Assembly (NCBI GenBank): GCA_018302725.1
Contig: JAGVZJ010000008.1
Location: forward strand, 1-10,353
Length of the DNA stretch: 10,353 nt
Direction of reading: 5' to 3'
Source of the DNA: Candidatus Woesearchaeota archaeon
GTDB lineage: Archaea > Nanobdellota > Nanobdellia > SCGC-AAA011-G17 > GW2011-AR20
Shown: piece after piece, positions 1 to 6,476 of the stretch
Numbering within the stretch: position 1 is the stretch's first letter
Layout: each line of letters starts with the position of its first letter
The notes under the pieces: model-generated
The model's database searches: none
Told to the model about the DNA's origin: nothing
Seen by the model: the letters and a program-made list of their open reading frames with translations, nothing else
Translations under genes and position numbers: made by a program

Positions 1-906
1 ATTATGGAATCCTCCTTTAGCAACCTTAAGACCGTAGCTTTTTAGCTTATCAAAAAATTCATCATCCTCGGAGTTATCTACAATTAAAATATCATAATTA
101 GGGTAGCTTAAAGAAAACAACCCTAACAAATATTCTTCTAAACAATACTCATAATCTTTAGAAGTAGGACACCCAACTAATATCTTTGGGTATTTTCTTT
201 TACTGTCAAATTCAAAAGCCTGCCATTCAAAAGAGTTTTTAGGAATCGTTTTCAGTTTACTATATGGCAATTTATGTTTCTCAATGAATTTTTTCCTTAA
301 TTTTTCGTAAGACTCATCCTTTTTCCCTCCAGAATAATGCTTCAACAAGAGGTCATAGGTAACAATGTTCTTGTACTTCTTAGAAACTCTCAAGCTAAAA
401 TCTGCATCATAAAAATGAAATCCCTCTAATTCCTCGTCAAAACCAATTTCAGTTGCAACTTCTCTCCTACAGGCCAAAAACAGTCCATCTAACACTACAA
501 CCTCCTCATCCTCTCTTGTAATCCCGAACCTATCCAGCTGCTCCTTTCCCTTTGCTTCATGAACAACCTGCCCCTTAACAAAAGGCCTTTTAACAGAATA
601 CCAAATTCCATTTTCAGGTATAAACGATGATCCAGCAACACCCAAAACCCCAATTTCTTTATCTTTTAGCTTTTCAATGAGTATCTTTCCCCAGCTGTCA
701 GTCAGAAACCTAACATCTTCATGTATAAAACAAATATAAGGAAACTTAGCCTTTTTTAACCCTTCATTATAAACTTTTGTTATTCCTCTCCTCAAGGAAT
801 TGTCTATTCCAATGAATTCAAAATCGCAGCCTATTGAATTTTTTATGTTCTCAGATAGCTCATCTAACAGCCTTTTGTTTCTAGAACACACAACAATACT
901 TATCAT
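1..906 (-). CDS. Two-domain glycosyltransferase, C-terminus cut off by window edge
   Basis: 302 residues are visible and the frame is still open at position 1. Residues 1 to about 200 fit the GT-A fold family Pfam Glyco_tranf_2_5 (PF13712): an opening ISIVVCS strand, a GITKVYNEGL helix (41-50), the acidic HEDV motif (62-65) where this family has its metal/nucleotide-sugar site, then VVVLDGLFLACRREV (136-150) and HFYDADFSLRV (164-174). A second domain begins near residue 238 (YPKILVGCPTSK) and resembles the start of the upstream glycosyltransferase, including SYPNYDILIVDNS (267-279). The protein is therefore probably a fusion of two transferases; the catalytic part of the second lies outside the window. 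There is no signal peptide or membrane segment, so it is probably cytoplasmic. It is expected to move sugars onto a lipid carrier or glycan; donor and acceptor cannot be read. The ATG shares ATGA with the upstream stop, implying coupled translation. Confidence 0.82.
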   Translation of the reverse strand, partial: MISIVVCSRNKRLLDELSENIKNSIGCDFEFIGIDNSLRRGITKVYNEGLKKAKFPYICFIHEDVRFLTDSWGKILIEKLKDKEIGVLGVAGSSFIPENGIWYSVKRPFVKGQVVHEAKGKEQLDRFGITREDEEVVVLDGLFLACRREVATEIGFDEELEGFHFYDADFSLRVSKKYKNIVTYDLLLKHYSGGKKDESYEKLRKKFIEKHKLPYSKLKTIPKNSFEWQAFEFDSKRKYPKILVGCPTSKDYEYCLEEYLLGLFSLSYPNYDILIVDNSEDDEFFDKLKSYGLKVAKGGFHN

Positions 907-1655
907 TGATTCCCCACCTTCCTCCACTCCCACTCCCTTTTTTTTATTAGATGCTTGCACATAGCACCAGTATCTGCATATACTTTATAGCCTAAATCTC
1001 TGGCATCTTTACACAGCCAATAATCATCCCAATTGGTATTTTCTTTAACATGCCTAAACTTAATCTTCTCCAAGATTTCACGGCTAAGCATGATACTGCC
1101 TCCTCCAACAAGCATCGCTTCGATAAGTCTCTCTGGCTTTAATTCTTCCATTCTCAAGTATCTGACTTTATCTGGATGGAGGGGATGGCTAATCCAGACA
1201 ATGGGGGTGACAATAGTAGCTTTTCCCCCTCCGATGTTAGCTATATTATTCTTAGTAGGATTAAACCCTTCCTTGTGAGGGTATCCAAGATATACTCCAG
1301 CAACAAAATCTTTTTTAGTAGCCAAAAGTCGGGTTATAATGTCCCTTGGAACTATAACATCCTGATCCAGAGAAAAGAAATAATCATACCCCCCATTCAA
1401 CATCTTCTCCCTAATTAGATTCTTACATTTTACAACCTTCAACCTTATAATTTCAATATCGGAATATTTTCTAACAATTTTTAGTTCAGGATATTTCTCC
1501 TTAAGAAATTTATAGAAATCTTCTTTCGGGGAGTTCTCAACAAATAAAGTATCAAAATTAGGGTAGTCTACCTTCTTGAGGGCCTCAACAAATTCTTCTA
1601 TTGCATATGCATGCATATCAGATACAGGAACCCCTATCAAAACTTTTGGTTTCAT
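903..1655 (-). CDS. GT-A family glycosyltransferase
   Basis: 250-residue soluble protein. Visible GT-A features are the first beta strand PKVLIGVP (3-10), the strand-turn LFVENS (37-42), the DxD-like motif FSLDQDV (94-100) for metal and sugar-nucleotide binding, the VGGGSIMLSREIL segment (183-195), and a C-terminal WDDYWLCKDARDLGYKVYAD (209-228) followed by a histidine (235), a layout typical of GT2-like enzymes. The frame stays open upstream to 1715, but those 20 codons are tRNA sequence, so the ATG at 1655 is the only sensible start; it lies 9 nt after the tRNA 3' end and has no Shine-Dalgarno. It is translationally coupled (ATGA) to the next glycosyltransferase, whose second domain resembles this protein's N-terminus. 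A role in surface glycan or S-layer glycosylation is inferred from the neighbourhood. Substrate unknown. Confidence 0.85.
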   Translation of the reverse strand: MKPKVLIGVPVSDMHAYAIEEFVEALKKVDYPNFDTLFVENSPKEDFYKFLKEKYPELKIVRKYSDIEIIRLKVVKCKNLIREKMLNGGYDYFFSLDQDVIVPRDIITRLLATKKDFVAGVYLGYPHKEGFNPTKNNIANIGGGKATIVTPIVWISHPLHPDKVRYLRMEELKPERLIEAMLVGGGSIMLSREILEKIKFRHVKENTNWDDYWLCKDARDLGYKVYADTGAMCKHLIKKREWEWRKVGNQ

Positions 1656-1664
1656 TTCAAAGAG

Positions 1665-1748
1665 CGCCGCGACCCGGATTCGAACCGGGATATCCCGAAG
1701 GAAACAGGCTCTCAAGGCCTGCGCAATACCAAGTTATGCGATCGCGGC
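1665..1748 (-). tRNA. tRNA-Ser (anticodon UGA)
   Basis: A complete cloverleaf folds by eye. The acceptor stem is GCCGCGA/TCGCGGC, the D arm GCAT..TTGC carries GG in its loop, and the anticodon stem is CAGGC/GCCTG with loop CTTGAGA, putting TGA at 1714-1712. A 15-nt variable region contains a TCC-TTCG-GGA mini-stem, and the T arm is CCCGG TTCGAAT CCGGG. The long variable arm means class II (Ser or Leu). The UGA anticodon and discriminator G73 (1665) both indicate serine. There is no intron and CCA is not encoded. It is markedly GC-rich compared with the surrounding AT-rich DNA, as expected for a structural RNA. A TATA box sits about 29 nt upstream. Confidence 0.95.
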
Positions 1749-1773
1749 TTAACAAAGAAAATCATCAGGGCAG

Positions 1774-1781
1774 TATATAAA
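1774..1781 (-). promoter_or_regulatory. TATA box for tRNA-Ser (and probably the glycosyltransferase genes)
   Basis: TTTATATA on the minus strand is centred about 29 nt upstream of the tRNA 5' end, which places the predicted start 1-3 nt before the mature tRNA. It lies only 5 nt after the stop codon of the preceding gene. No other convincing promoter exists before the glycosyltransferase start at 1655, so a shared tRNA-mRNA transcript is plausible. Confidence 0.6.
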
Positions 1782-1786
1782 ACTTA

Positions 1787-2401
1787 TTAAAGAACAGTAA
1801 GTACCGAATATAACAGCCTTTCAGAAGATTTAATTAGGTTTACATAACTGTCTCCCTGAACAATAATACAATCACCCTCAGCATAAATACTATTTTCATC
1901 TTCCAGTCTTAAGTTTATTACAACCACCCCATCTTTCGCATCTTCACAAGTTTTAACTGAATAATCTATGTCAGTAGTCTCTGTAAATGCACCCTCTGTA
2001 GGGATCTTGAAAACACCAAAATCAGCAGTTCCTATCACACTAGCGATCTCTATAGCACCTATAGATGCATCTGCTTTCAGATTTGGGTCTAATGTAATAT
2101 ACACCCCTCTAGCATTTAGCACTTTCTTCCCTACTCCTTCCTGAATTGGGATAAACTCAACATCACGAGGAAGGTTTCTAAATGGGATCTGATACAAATG
2201 CTCTACCCCATACCTCTCTGCATAAACTTGTAACTCATACAAGTCTACATCTCCTGCTTTAGTCTCTAGAAATGTAAATTCTGACCCTTTAGGTGACTCA
2301 TAGATATGCCTTCCTGTCAAAACCCCCCTGTCATAAGTCAAAGAAGCAAAAATTATAAACGCAATTAGTATAGCAATTAACACCCCTATTAGAATATTCA
2401 C
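1787..2401 (-). CDS. Membrane-anchored extracytoplasmic protein, unknown function (paralogue of upstream gene)
   Basis: 204 residues with a single N-terminal hydrophobic helix (3-22) followed by a soluble domain, so probably a signal-anchor protein facing outside. I do not recognise the family. The C-terminal part has a cysteine pair C152 and C178 framing the motif NSIYAEGDCIIVQGD (170-184), which matches NKIYKEDKCVVIEGD in the gene upstream; the middle also aligns (a strand ending in DPN at 105-107). The two are therefore divergent paralogues. The start is GTG with no clear Shine-Dalgarno, 14 nt after the stop of the upstream gene, so the pair is most likely one operon; a second GTG six codons later is an alternative start. 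It sits downstream of the S-layer gene, so a cell-envelope role is likely but unproven. Confidence 0.75.
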   Translation of the reverse strand: MNILIGVLIAILIAFIIFASLTYDRGVLTGRHIYESPKGSEFTFLETKAGDVDLYELQVYAERYGVEHLYQIPFRNLPRDVEFIPIQEGVGKKVLNARGVYITLDPNLKADASIGAIEIASVIGTADFGVFKIPTEGAFTETTDIDYSVKTCEDAKDGVVVINLRLEDENSIYAEGDCIIVQGDSYVNLIKSSERLLYSVLTVL

Positions 2402-2415
2402 TCTCTTGCTGTTTT

Positions 2416-2955
2416 CTATCTTAATCCCACCAGTCCAAGATTTAGTTTATCAACTGCTTTAGCCATCCCTTCCTTATCTCCTTCAATAACAACACATTTA
2501 TCTTCTTTATATATTTTGTTCTCTTCCGAGACTTTTAAGTATACTGCATCTTCTACGCAGTTTTTTATTGGTGTTTGCTCAGGGCATCCTTCTTCTCTGT
2601 CACATGCATCAACAACTGCTCTGCTAGTTGATTGCAAAGTGTAAGCAAGTTTCTGCATGTTATAACTGAGATAAGGATCCTCTTCATTTGGGTCAGAAAT
2701 AATATAAACCTTACTACCAAAATTAAAAGCTGGAATTTCAGCATCTAATTGCTCAGGAGAGTTATCAAACACAAACTGAACATTATTTATTGAAGTAACC
2801 CACCTTCCATCCTGGGTAGTTAAAAACTCCTGTCCTTTATACTTCACACTACCCCCTTGCGTATTAGATGGCTCTTTAAAACTAAAAATAAATCCTACTG
2901 TACTTGAAGCCATAATCACTATAATAAACAAAGCCATCCATTGGGATTTTTTCAT
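2416..2955 (-). CDS. Membrane-anchored or secreted protein, unknown function (paralogue of downstream gene)
   Basis: 179 residues. MKKSQW is followed by a hydrophobic stretch (7-25) that may be an anchor or a signal peptide, then an extracytoplasmic domain. The domain has YKGQEFLTTQDGRW (39-52), a strand VYIISDPN (83-90), cysteines C118 and C124, and the shared C-terminal signature C133...NKIYKEDKCVVIEGD (146-160), then a short helix ending LGLVGLR. Four cysteines outside the membrane suggest two disulfides. I cannot assign a family or activity. A TATA-like element is centred about 26 nt before the ATG, so the transcript may start at the A of the ATG (leaderless); there is no Shine-Dalgarno. 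It is separated from the S-layer gene by a terminator, so it begins a new transcription unit with its paralogue downstream. Confidence 0.75.
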   Translation of the reverse strand: MKKSQWMALFIIVIMASSTVGFIFSFKEPSNTQGGSVKYKGQEFLTTQDGRWVTSINNVQFVFDNSPEQLDAEIPAFNFGSKVYIISDPNEEDPYLSYNMQKLAYTLQSTSRAVVDACDREEGCPEQTPIKNCVEDAVYLKVSEENKIYKEDKCVVIEGDKEGMAKAVDKLNLGLVGLR

Positions 2956-2977
2956 GTTACTGTATAAAAAGAATTCG

Positions 2978-2992
2978 TTTAAAAAGGTTTTC
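2978..2992 (-). promoter_or_regulatory. BRE/TATA promoter giving a predicted leaderless mRNA
   Basis: On the minus strand an AAAACC BRE-like stretch (to about 2986) runs into TTTTTAAA (2985-2978). The box centre is 26-27 nt from the A of the ATG at 2955, the usual archaeal TATA-to-start distance, which predicts transcription starting on the start codon itself. Confidence 0.45.
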
Positions 2993-2993
2993 T

Positions 2994-3028
2994 AAAATAA
3001 AAAGAAAAAAAGAAAGGCTTACGCCTTT
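2994..3028 (-). terminator. Hairpin plus poly-U terminator of the S-layer gene
   Basis: Minus-strand AAAGGC (3028-3023), loop GTAA and GCCTTT (3018-3013) form a perfect 6-bp stem, followed by C, a run of seven Ts, then CTTTTTATTTT. The stem starts inside the TAA stop codon, so the S-layer message has almost no 3' untranslated region. Archaeal termination mainly needs the U tract; here both a hairpin and U tracts are present. Confidence 0.7.
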
Positions 3029-5369
3029 ATGCTACCGATGCAACTACTGTTGGGTTTGAAGTTGTTCCCTTAACGGTTACTTCTGCGCCCTTCAAGTTAC
3101 TTGCATATGCTGAGTAATCTCTCAACACTCTGGAAGCTCTTACTGTGTCTCCTGCTTCATAACCAGCGACAATCATAGCTACCTTGTTTCCATTGTCCTT
3201 TAAGCTGATTATAGCTTCTCCAGAACTAATTCCAGAGTCAGCTCCGTATGCAGGATATACCAATCCTAGGAACTCAGCGCTTAGCCTATTAACTGCAGGT
3301 CCACCAACTAAGATTAAGTTGTCTGCAGCCTTGTTAGACACTTCTGTATCCAACACAGGTGATAGTGCTTTGTCCACAGCAGCCATAACTACATCTCCAC
3401 CACTGCTTCCGCCTGATACTACAGCAGATTCTCCCTTAATTACTACATTAGCCTGCATGAAGTCCGAAGGTATTCCAAACTCTACCTTATCACCAGCACC
3501 CTTAGTCTTAGGGGTCTCGATAATAATTCCGTATCTTGACCTATGGTCTTCATCCTTTGTACCAATTGCTGTGGATTCCCATAACACTTCATTAGCCTCT
3601 TCAGATGACGCACTAATACCCAATGAGACCAATGTACCATTTGCATGAGCACCAGTGCTGTTGGAGAATGTCCAGTTAGTCCATAAAGTATCTGCTCCAG
3701 CAGGTGACATATCTGTGTCAGCTGGCTCTATCACTAGCTCAATATTATTAGGGAAACTATCCCCTGCGCCATCTCCAGCACTCCTACCTCTTCTAGAGGC
3801 ATTAAATACAATAGCTGTTCCAGTTGTTCCTCTAATCTTATCATTATCAATATATGCAAAGTTTGTGGTATTCAAGGCATTAGACAACCATCCTGCTAAC
3901 TGGGTAAGTCCATTACTATCTTCATAATAAATAGGATATGAAGATGAATTAAATGCACCTATCCATATCTTATCTGTTTTAGGGTCATTGGTACCTGTAC
4001 CATTCTTTACAAATCCAGCACCATCCAGGTCAACTGCTAATGTATCTTTCTTGTTTGAAGATATCAATATAGCAGCTTCTCCAGATTGCCTGCCTATAAC
4101 CCCTGCTTCACTAGACTCTGAATCAAATCCAGTATCCCTCTCTAATGTCAAGATCAAGTTATCTTCATCCTTAGTAGTCAAGCTATCAAAACATACACTA
4201 ACATAGTTATTAGGGAAGCTTATACACTCACCTGCTGCTGGAGGGTCATCTTTGAAATCATTTAATGCAAAGTCATTCTGCAATGCCAATACTGGTCCAG
4301 TAGTTCCCCAGCTTATACCATTTGTAGCTGTATTTGTATAAGATGTTGTTCCGATTGTATTCATATTTTTAACAACCCATTTCCAACAGTCTGGGTCAGT
4401 ATAGTCTTCATTCTTACATACATCATCTCCGCCAAAATACTTTCCACTATCCTGAATTGTATCTACAGCATCAGTCCCAACAACCAAATTAGCAGAACTT
4501 TTTGTCTGGTCATTTGAATCATAGAACTGGTCTGAATTTTTAACCTCTATACCATTGATAGTTGATGTCTGTCCATCAGATAAAATCTTGGAAACTCCAT
4601 CAACGTCAACTGCTACATCACTACCAGATCCTACCTTACTTAAAGTAACTGTCTTGCCATTTACCTCAACACTTTCTCCAGAGTTTAATAAATACTCTGT
4701 ACCAACACTAGCAGTTACCTTTGTTGCAGAATCTACTGAAGTAATATCTAGTTTCTGACCCAGAAAATTAATTTCTAAGGAATCACTAGACGATGTTTTG
4801 TTAACTTGTATAGATTCATCAAATCTGTATAGGTAAACTAAGGCACCTTTTTCAAATTCCATTCTAATTTCAGAGCCATAGTCATCATCTGAGCTAGACA
4901 AACTTGTTTGGATACTTACATTTTTATTCAAGTTCAATAACACTTCCTCGCTTGTATCGTAGTTTGTACTTTGGAATGTTATTTCTCCATCAAACAAACT
5001 TTCAATGTCATCATCTGTTAAAACAGAGTCAAACTGATTTACAGCAGCTAAGTTGCTAGTTAATGGAATATCCTCAGATTGTCCACCAGTAACACTAACA
5101 GTTGCTGTTTCACTTGAACTTCCAACTGAAACAGATGCCAATCCAGATGCTATGTCTAAAGCACCAGATGTATCTCTTGCAGCTCCTTCTCCAGAAGCTC
5201 CAGATCCCAGAACCAATAAATAATCAAACTTCTTGGTTCCCACATTAACAAACGGTGCAGGATATTCATTTAAATCAGCTGCTAATGCTCCAGTAAAAGA
5301 AGCACCTAGCATTGCTACACCTGTAGAAATAGCGGCTAGTTTTTTAACCATACCTTTTAGTTTTTGCAT
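3027..5369 (-). CDS. S-layer protein
   Basis: 780 residues. A Sec signal peptide (MQKLKGMVKK, hydrophobic 11-29) is probably cut after A30. The next stretch, with YPAPFVNVG (36-44) and DYLLVLGSGAS (49-59), matches the archaeal S-layer N domain (Pfam PF05123 type), and NLILVGGPAVNRL (684-696) with KVAMIVAGYEAGDTVRASRV (729-748) matches the S-layer C domain (PF05124 type), which in this family packs together with the N half. The middle is Ser/Thr/Asp-rich beta sheet with two copies of an NG module (231-242 and 266-277) and four cysteines (318, 328, 382, 393). Nine N-glycosylation sequons start at N150, 190, 456, 474, 500, 523, 565, 570 and 577. The ATG at 5369 is chosen because GGAGGTG ends 6 nt upstream; an in-frame ATG at 5384 would place that ribosome site inside the protein. 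No C-terminal membrane anchor is seen. Probably highly expressed and the lattice component of the envelope. Confidence 0.92.
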   Translation of the reverse strand: MQKLKGMVKKLAAISTGVAMLGASFTGALAADLNEYPAPFVNVGTKKFDYLLVLGSGASGEGAARDTSGALDIASGLASVSVGSSSETATVSVTGGQSEDIPLTSNLAAVNQFDSVLTDDDIESLFDGEITFQSTNYDTSEEVLLNLNKNVSIQTSLSSSDDDYGSEIRMEFEKGALVYLYRFDESIQVNKTSSSDSLEINFLGQKLDITSVDSATKVTASVGTEYLLNSGESVEVNGKTVTLSKVGSGSDVAVDVDGVSKILSDGQTSTINGIEVKNSDQFYDSNDQTKSSANLVVGTDAVDTIQDSGKYFGGDDVCKNEDYTDPDCWKWVVKNMNTIGTTSYTNTATNGISWGTTGPVLALQNDFALNDFKDDPPAAGECISFPNNYVSVCFDSLTTKDEDNLILTLERDTGFDSESSEAGVIGRQSGEAAILISSNKKDTLAVDLDGAGFVKNGTGTNDPKTDKIWIGAFNSSSYPIYYEDSNGLTQLAGWLSNALNTTNFAYIDNDKIRGTTGTAIVFNASRRGRSAGDGAGDSFPNNIELVIEPADTDMSPAGADTLWTNWTFSNSTGAHANGTLVSLGISASSEEANEVLWESTAIGTKDEDHRSRYGIIIETPKTKGAGDKVEFGIPSDFMQANVVIKGESAVVSGGSSGGDVVMAAVDKALSPVLDTEVSNKAADNLILVGGPAVNRLSAEFLGLVYPAYGADSGISSGEAIISLKDNGNKVAMIVAGYEAGDTVRASRVLRDYSAYASNLKGAEVTVKGTTSNPTVVASVA

Positions 5370-5375
5370 GTAACA

Positions 5376-5382
5376 CACCTCC
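5376..5382 (-). promoter_or_regulatory. Strong Shine-Dalgarno (GGAGGTG) of the S-layer gene
   Basis: A perfect complement to the archaeal 16S 3' end, with a 6-nt spacer to the ATG at 5369. It decides the start codon: the in-frame ATG at 5384 overlaps it. It is the only strong ribosome-binding site in the window. Confidence 0.88.
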
Positions 5383-5404
5383 ATATGTGTTTCCCTTGAG
5401 CGGG

Positions 5405-5413
5405 ATATTTATA
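5405..5413 (-). promoter_or_regulatory. Candidate proximal TATA box of the S-layer gene
   Basis: TATAAATAT on the minus strand predicts a transcription start near 5383-5384, leaving a leader of about 15 nt that carries the Shine-Dalgarno. A small TCCC-GCTCAA-GGGA inverted repeat (5405-5392) lies between the box and the start and could be an operator, but 4 bp is weak evidence. Confidence 0.55.
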
Positions 5414-5449
5414 TGTTATTTTTTGTTATCTATTTCAATGCTCATTCTC

Positions 5450-5457
5450 TTTATAAA
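5450..5457 (-). promoter_or_regulatory. Candidate distal TATA box of the S-layer gene
   Basis: The perfectly symmetrical TTTATAAA, preceded by GAAAAG (BRE-like), predicts a start near 5427 and a leader of about 58 nt. Together with the proximal box it would give tandem promoters, plausible for an abundant surface protein. Confidence 0.45.
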
Positions 5458-5479
5458 CTTTTCTTTACTCAAAGCTATA

Positions 5480-5533
5480 ATTTTGCCTTTATTCTCGAGA
5501 ATTCAGGCTTTCCAGGCGTTCTAAAGGCAAAAT
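5480..5533. repeat. Perfect 12-bp inverted repeat with internal palindrome
   Basis: ATTTTGCCTTTA (5480-5491) and TAAAGGCAAAAT (5522-5533) are exact reverse complements separated by 30 nt. Within the loop, 5491-5502 (ATTCTCGAGAAT) is a perfect 12-bp palindrome, and CAGGC occurs twice (5504-5508, 5513-5517). The element lies 42 nt after the stop of the last pilin-like gene and about 23 nt upstream of the distal S-layer TATA box. It could be a 3'-end hairpin of the pilin-like transcript, though no U run follows, or a binding site or insulator for the S-layer promoter. The 206 nt between the two genes (5370-5575) hold no credible gene. Confidence 0.8.
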
Positions 5534-5575
5534 ACCTGACTAAATTTGCACCTTTTTCAGTTCATTCTTCAGTGG

Positions 5576-6010
5576 TTATTTCCTGCATAAATCCACTTTA
5601 ACTCTCACACTTCTAGATAAAGGCTGGGGGGCAGAGCTAAACTTGTTTAAACACCCTTCAGAATCCCCTATTTTGACAGGATTACTACTCTCTACATTAA
5701 ATTCATATATTATATTAGGCTCTAAAACAGAATTAATCATCTCCTCAATCTCCTTTCCCAGTTCCTCGCATGTTCCAGGACACTCTGGGCTATCAAACTC
5801 ACAGTTAATAATTTCCTCTTTTACACTTACCCCCTCACATCTGCTATACCCCAAAACAGAGTTCCTAAGACTGTCTGCCTTTAAACTCAATAAACCATCA
5901 TCTTTTTCCTCCCCTTCCTTTAGGATAAACGGCAGAGCAATCACCATTAACAAAACTATCAAAACTACAACCATCACCAATCCAATTGATTCTATCTGCC
6001 CCTTATCCAT
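5576..6010 (-). CDS. Type IV pilin-like protein, six cysteines
   Basis: 144 residues. MDKG is followed by QIESIGLVMVVVLIVLL, a class III signal motif (K-G before Q-I) and one hydrophobic helix (10-30) that would serve as both export signal and filament-core helix. The exposed domain has cysteines at 58, 70, 77, 81, 120 and 142, enough for three disulfides, in the pattern C-x11-C-x6-C-x3-C, then a helix (EELGKEIEEMINSVL, 82-96) and a final beta strand. Last gene of the pilin-like run: it overlaps the upstream gene by 8 nt (ATGGATAA) and has no Shine-Dalgarno, so translation is probably by reinitiation. Processing by a prepilin peptidase is inferred from the motif; the protein could instead stay as a single-pass membrane protein. 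No named gene can be assigned. Confidence 0.78.
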   Translation of the reverse strand: MDKGQIESIGLVMVVVLIVLLMVIALPFILKEGEEKDDGLLSLKADSLRNSVLGYSRCEGVSVKEEIINCEFDSPECPGTCEELGKEIEEMINSVLEPNIIYEFNVESSNPVKIGDSEGCLNKFSSAPQPLSRSVRVKVDLCRK

Positions 6011-6476
6011 ATGTAGTTATGGTAAGAATACCTAACTTCACCTCTTTTGTCAAAGGAAAGTACAAAGAAACAGGAATAGAAATCACATTTTTGTTTCCTC
6101 CCTGCCTGACTTGGCTGTATAAGAGATAAGAATTGCAGTTAGGGTAAGTCTCTCCATTACAAGAAGCTTCCGCAACCTGAGGATAAGCCTGTTTAATCTC
6201 TATTGTCCTAAACCCTTGTTCGTTTAACTCTAGATCCAGTATCTTTAATGTGTCTACAGCTTCTTTCTCATCCCCTAACTCAGAGTACTGCAGAAGTGGG
6301 GAGTCTGGCAGGTTGCTTAACAAACTAATACTCCTACCTTCCTCCGACTCTGCCCTTATATTTTCAGCAGAAGAGAGGTTATACCTATACACCCCAAACA
6401 AAGCTATAACAAAAATTATTGCAAAGATAAAAATCACAATTATCGATTCATGAATTTGTGATTGAGCCTTCTTCAT
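6003..6476 (-). CDS. Type IV pilin-like protein
   Basis: 157 residues. The N-terminus MKKAQSQIHESIIVIFIFAI gives a K-A/Q-S class III signal candidate and a glutamate at residue 10 just before the hydrophobic helix (11-30), reminiscent of the conserved acidic residue of pilins. The exposed part includes an acidic segment (37-47), a helical stretch with YSELGDEKEAVDTLKIL (64-80), a cysteine pair C106/C114 within SCNGETYPNCNSY, and two beta strands ending in LGILTITTYG. The ATG directly follows the TAG of the upstream gene (TAGATG), so translation is likely coupled. The exact role (major subunit, minor subunit or membrane partner) cannot be decided from sequence. Confidence 0.77.
   Translation of the reverse strand: MKKAQSQIHESIIVIFIFAIIFVIALFGVYRYNLSSAENIRAESEEGRSISLLSNLPDSPLLQYSELGDEKEAVDTLKILDLELNEQGFRTIEIKQAYPQVAEASCNGETYPNCNSYLLYSQVRQGGNKNVISIPVSLYFPLTKEVKLGILTITTYG

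Noticed and set aside
1656..1715. An N-terminal extension of the glycosyltransferase starting at an ATG-type codon at 1715
   Set aside because: These 20 codons are tRNA-Ser sequence (1665-1748) plus a 9-nt spacer; the MKPKVLIG start at 1655 matches the family's first beta strand.
1710..1716. Reading the tRNA anticodon as GAG (tRNA-Leu)
   Set aside because: The 5-bp anticodon stem CAGGC/GCCTG fixes the loop as CTTGAGA, giving TGA; discriminator G73 also fits serine, whereas leucine tRNAs have A73.
3184..4758. Long plus-strand open frames opposite the S-layer gene (for example 3184-3648)
   Set aside because: They are low-complexity Ser/Pro/Leu-rich antisense shadows of a Ser/Thr/Gly-rich gene, with no promoter or ribosome site.
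5370..5384. An earlier S-layer start at ATG 5384 (MEVCYMQKL)
   Set aside because: That codon overlaps the GGAGGTG ribosome site serving the ATG at 5369, and MQKLKGMVKK gives a normal signal peptide.
5413..5601. A plus-strand 62-codon frame across the intergenic control region
   Set aside because: It runs through the TATA boxes and the inverted repeat, has no ribosome site or recognisable protein features, and would be convergent on the pilin-like gene.
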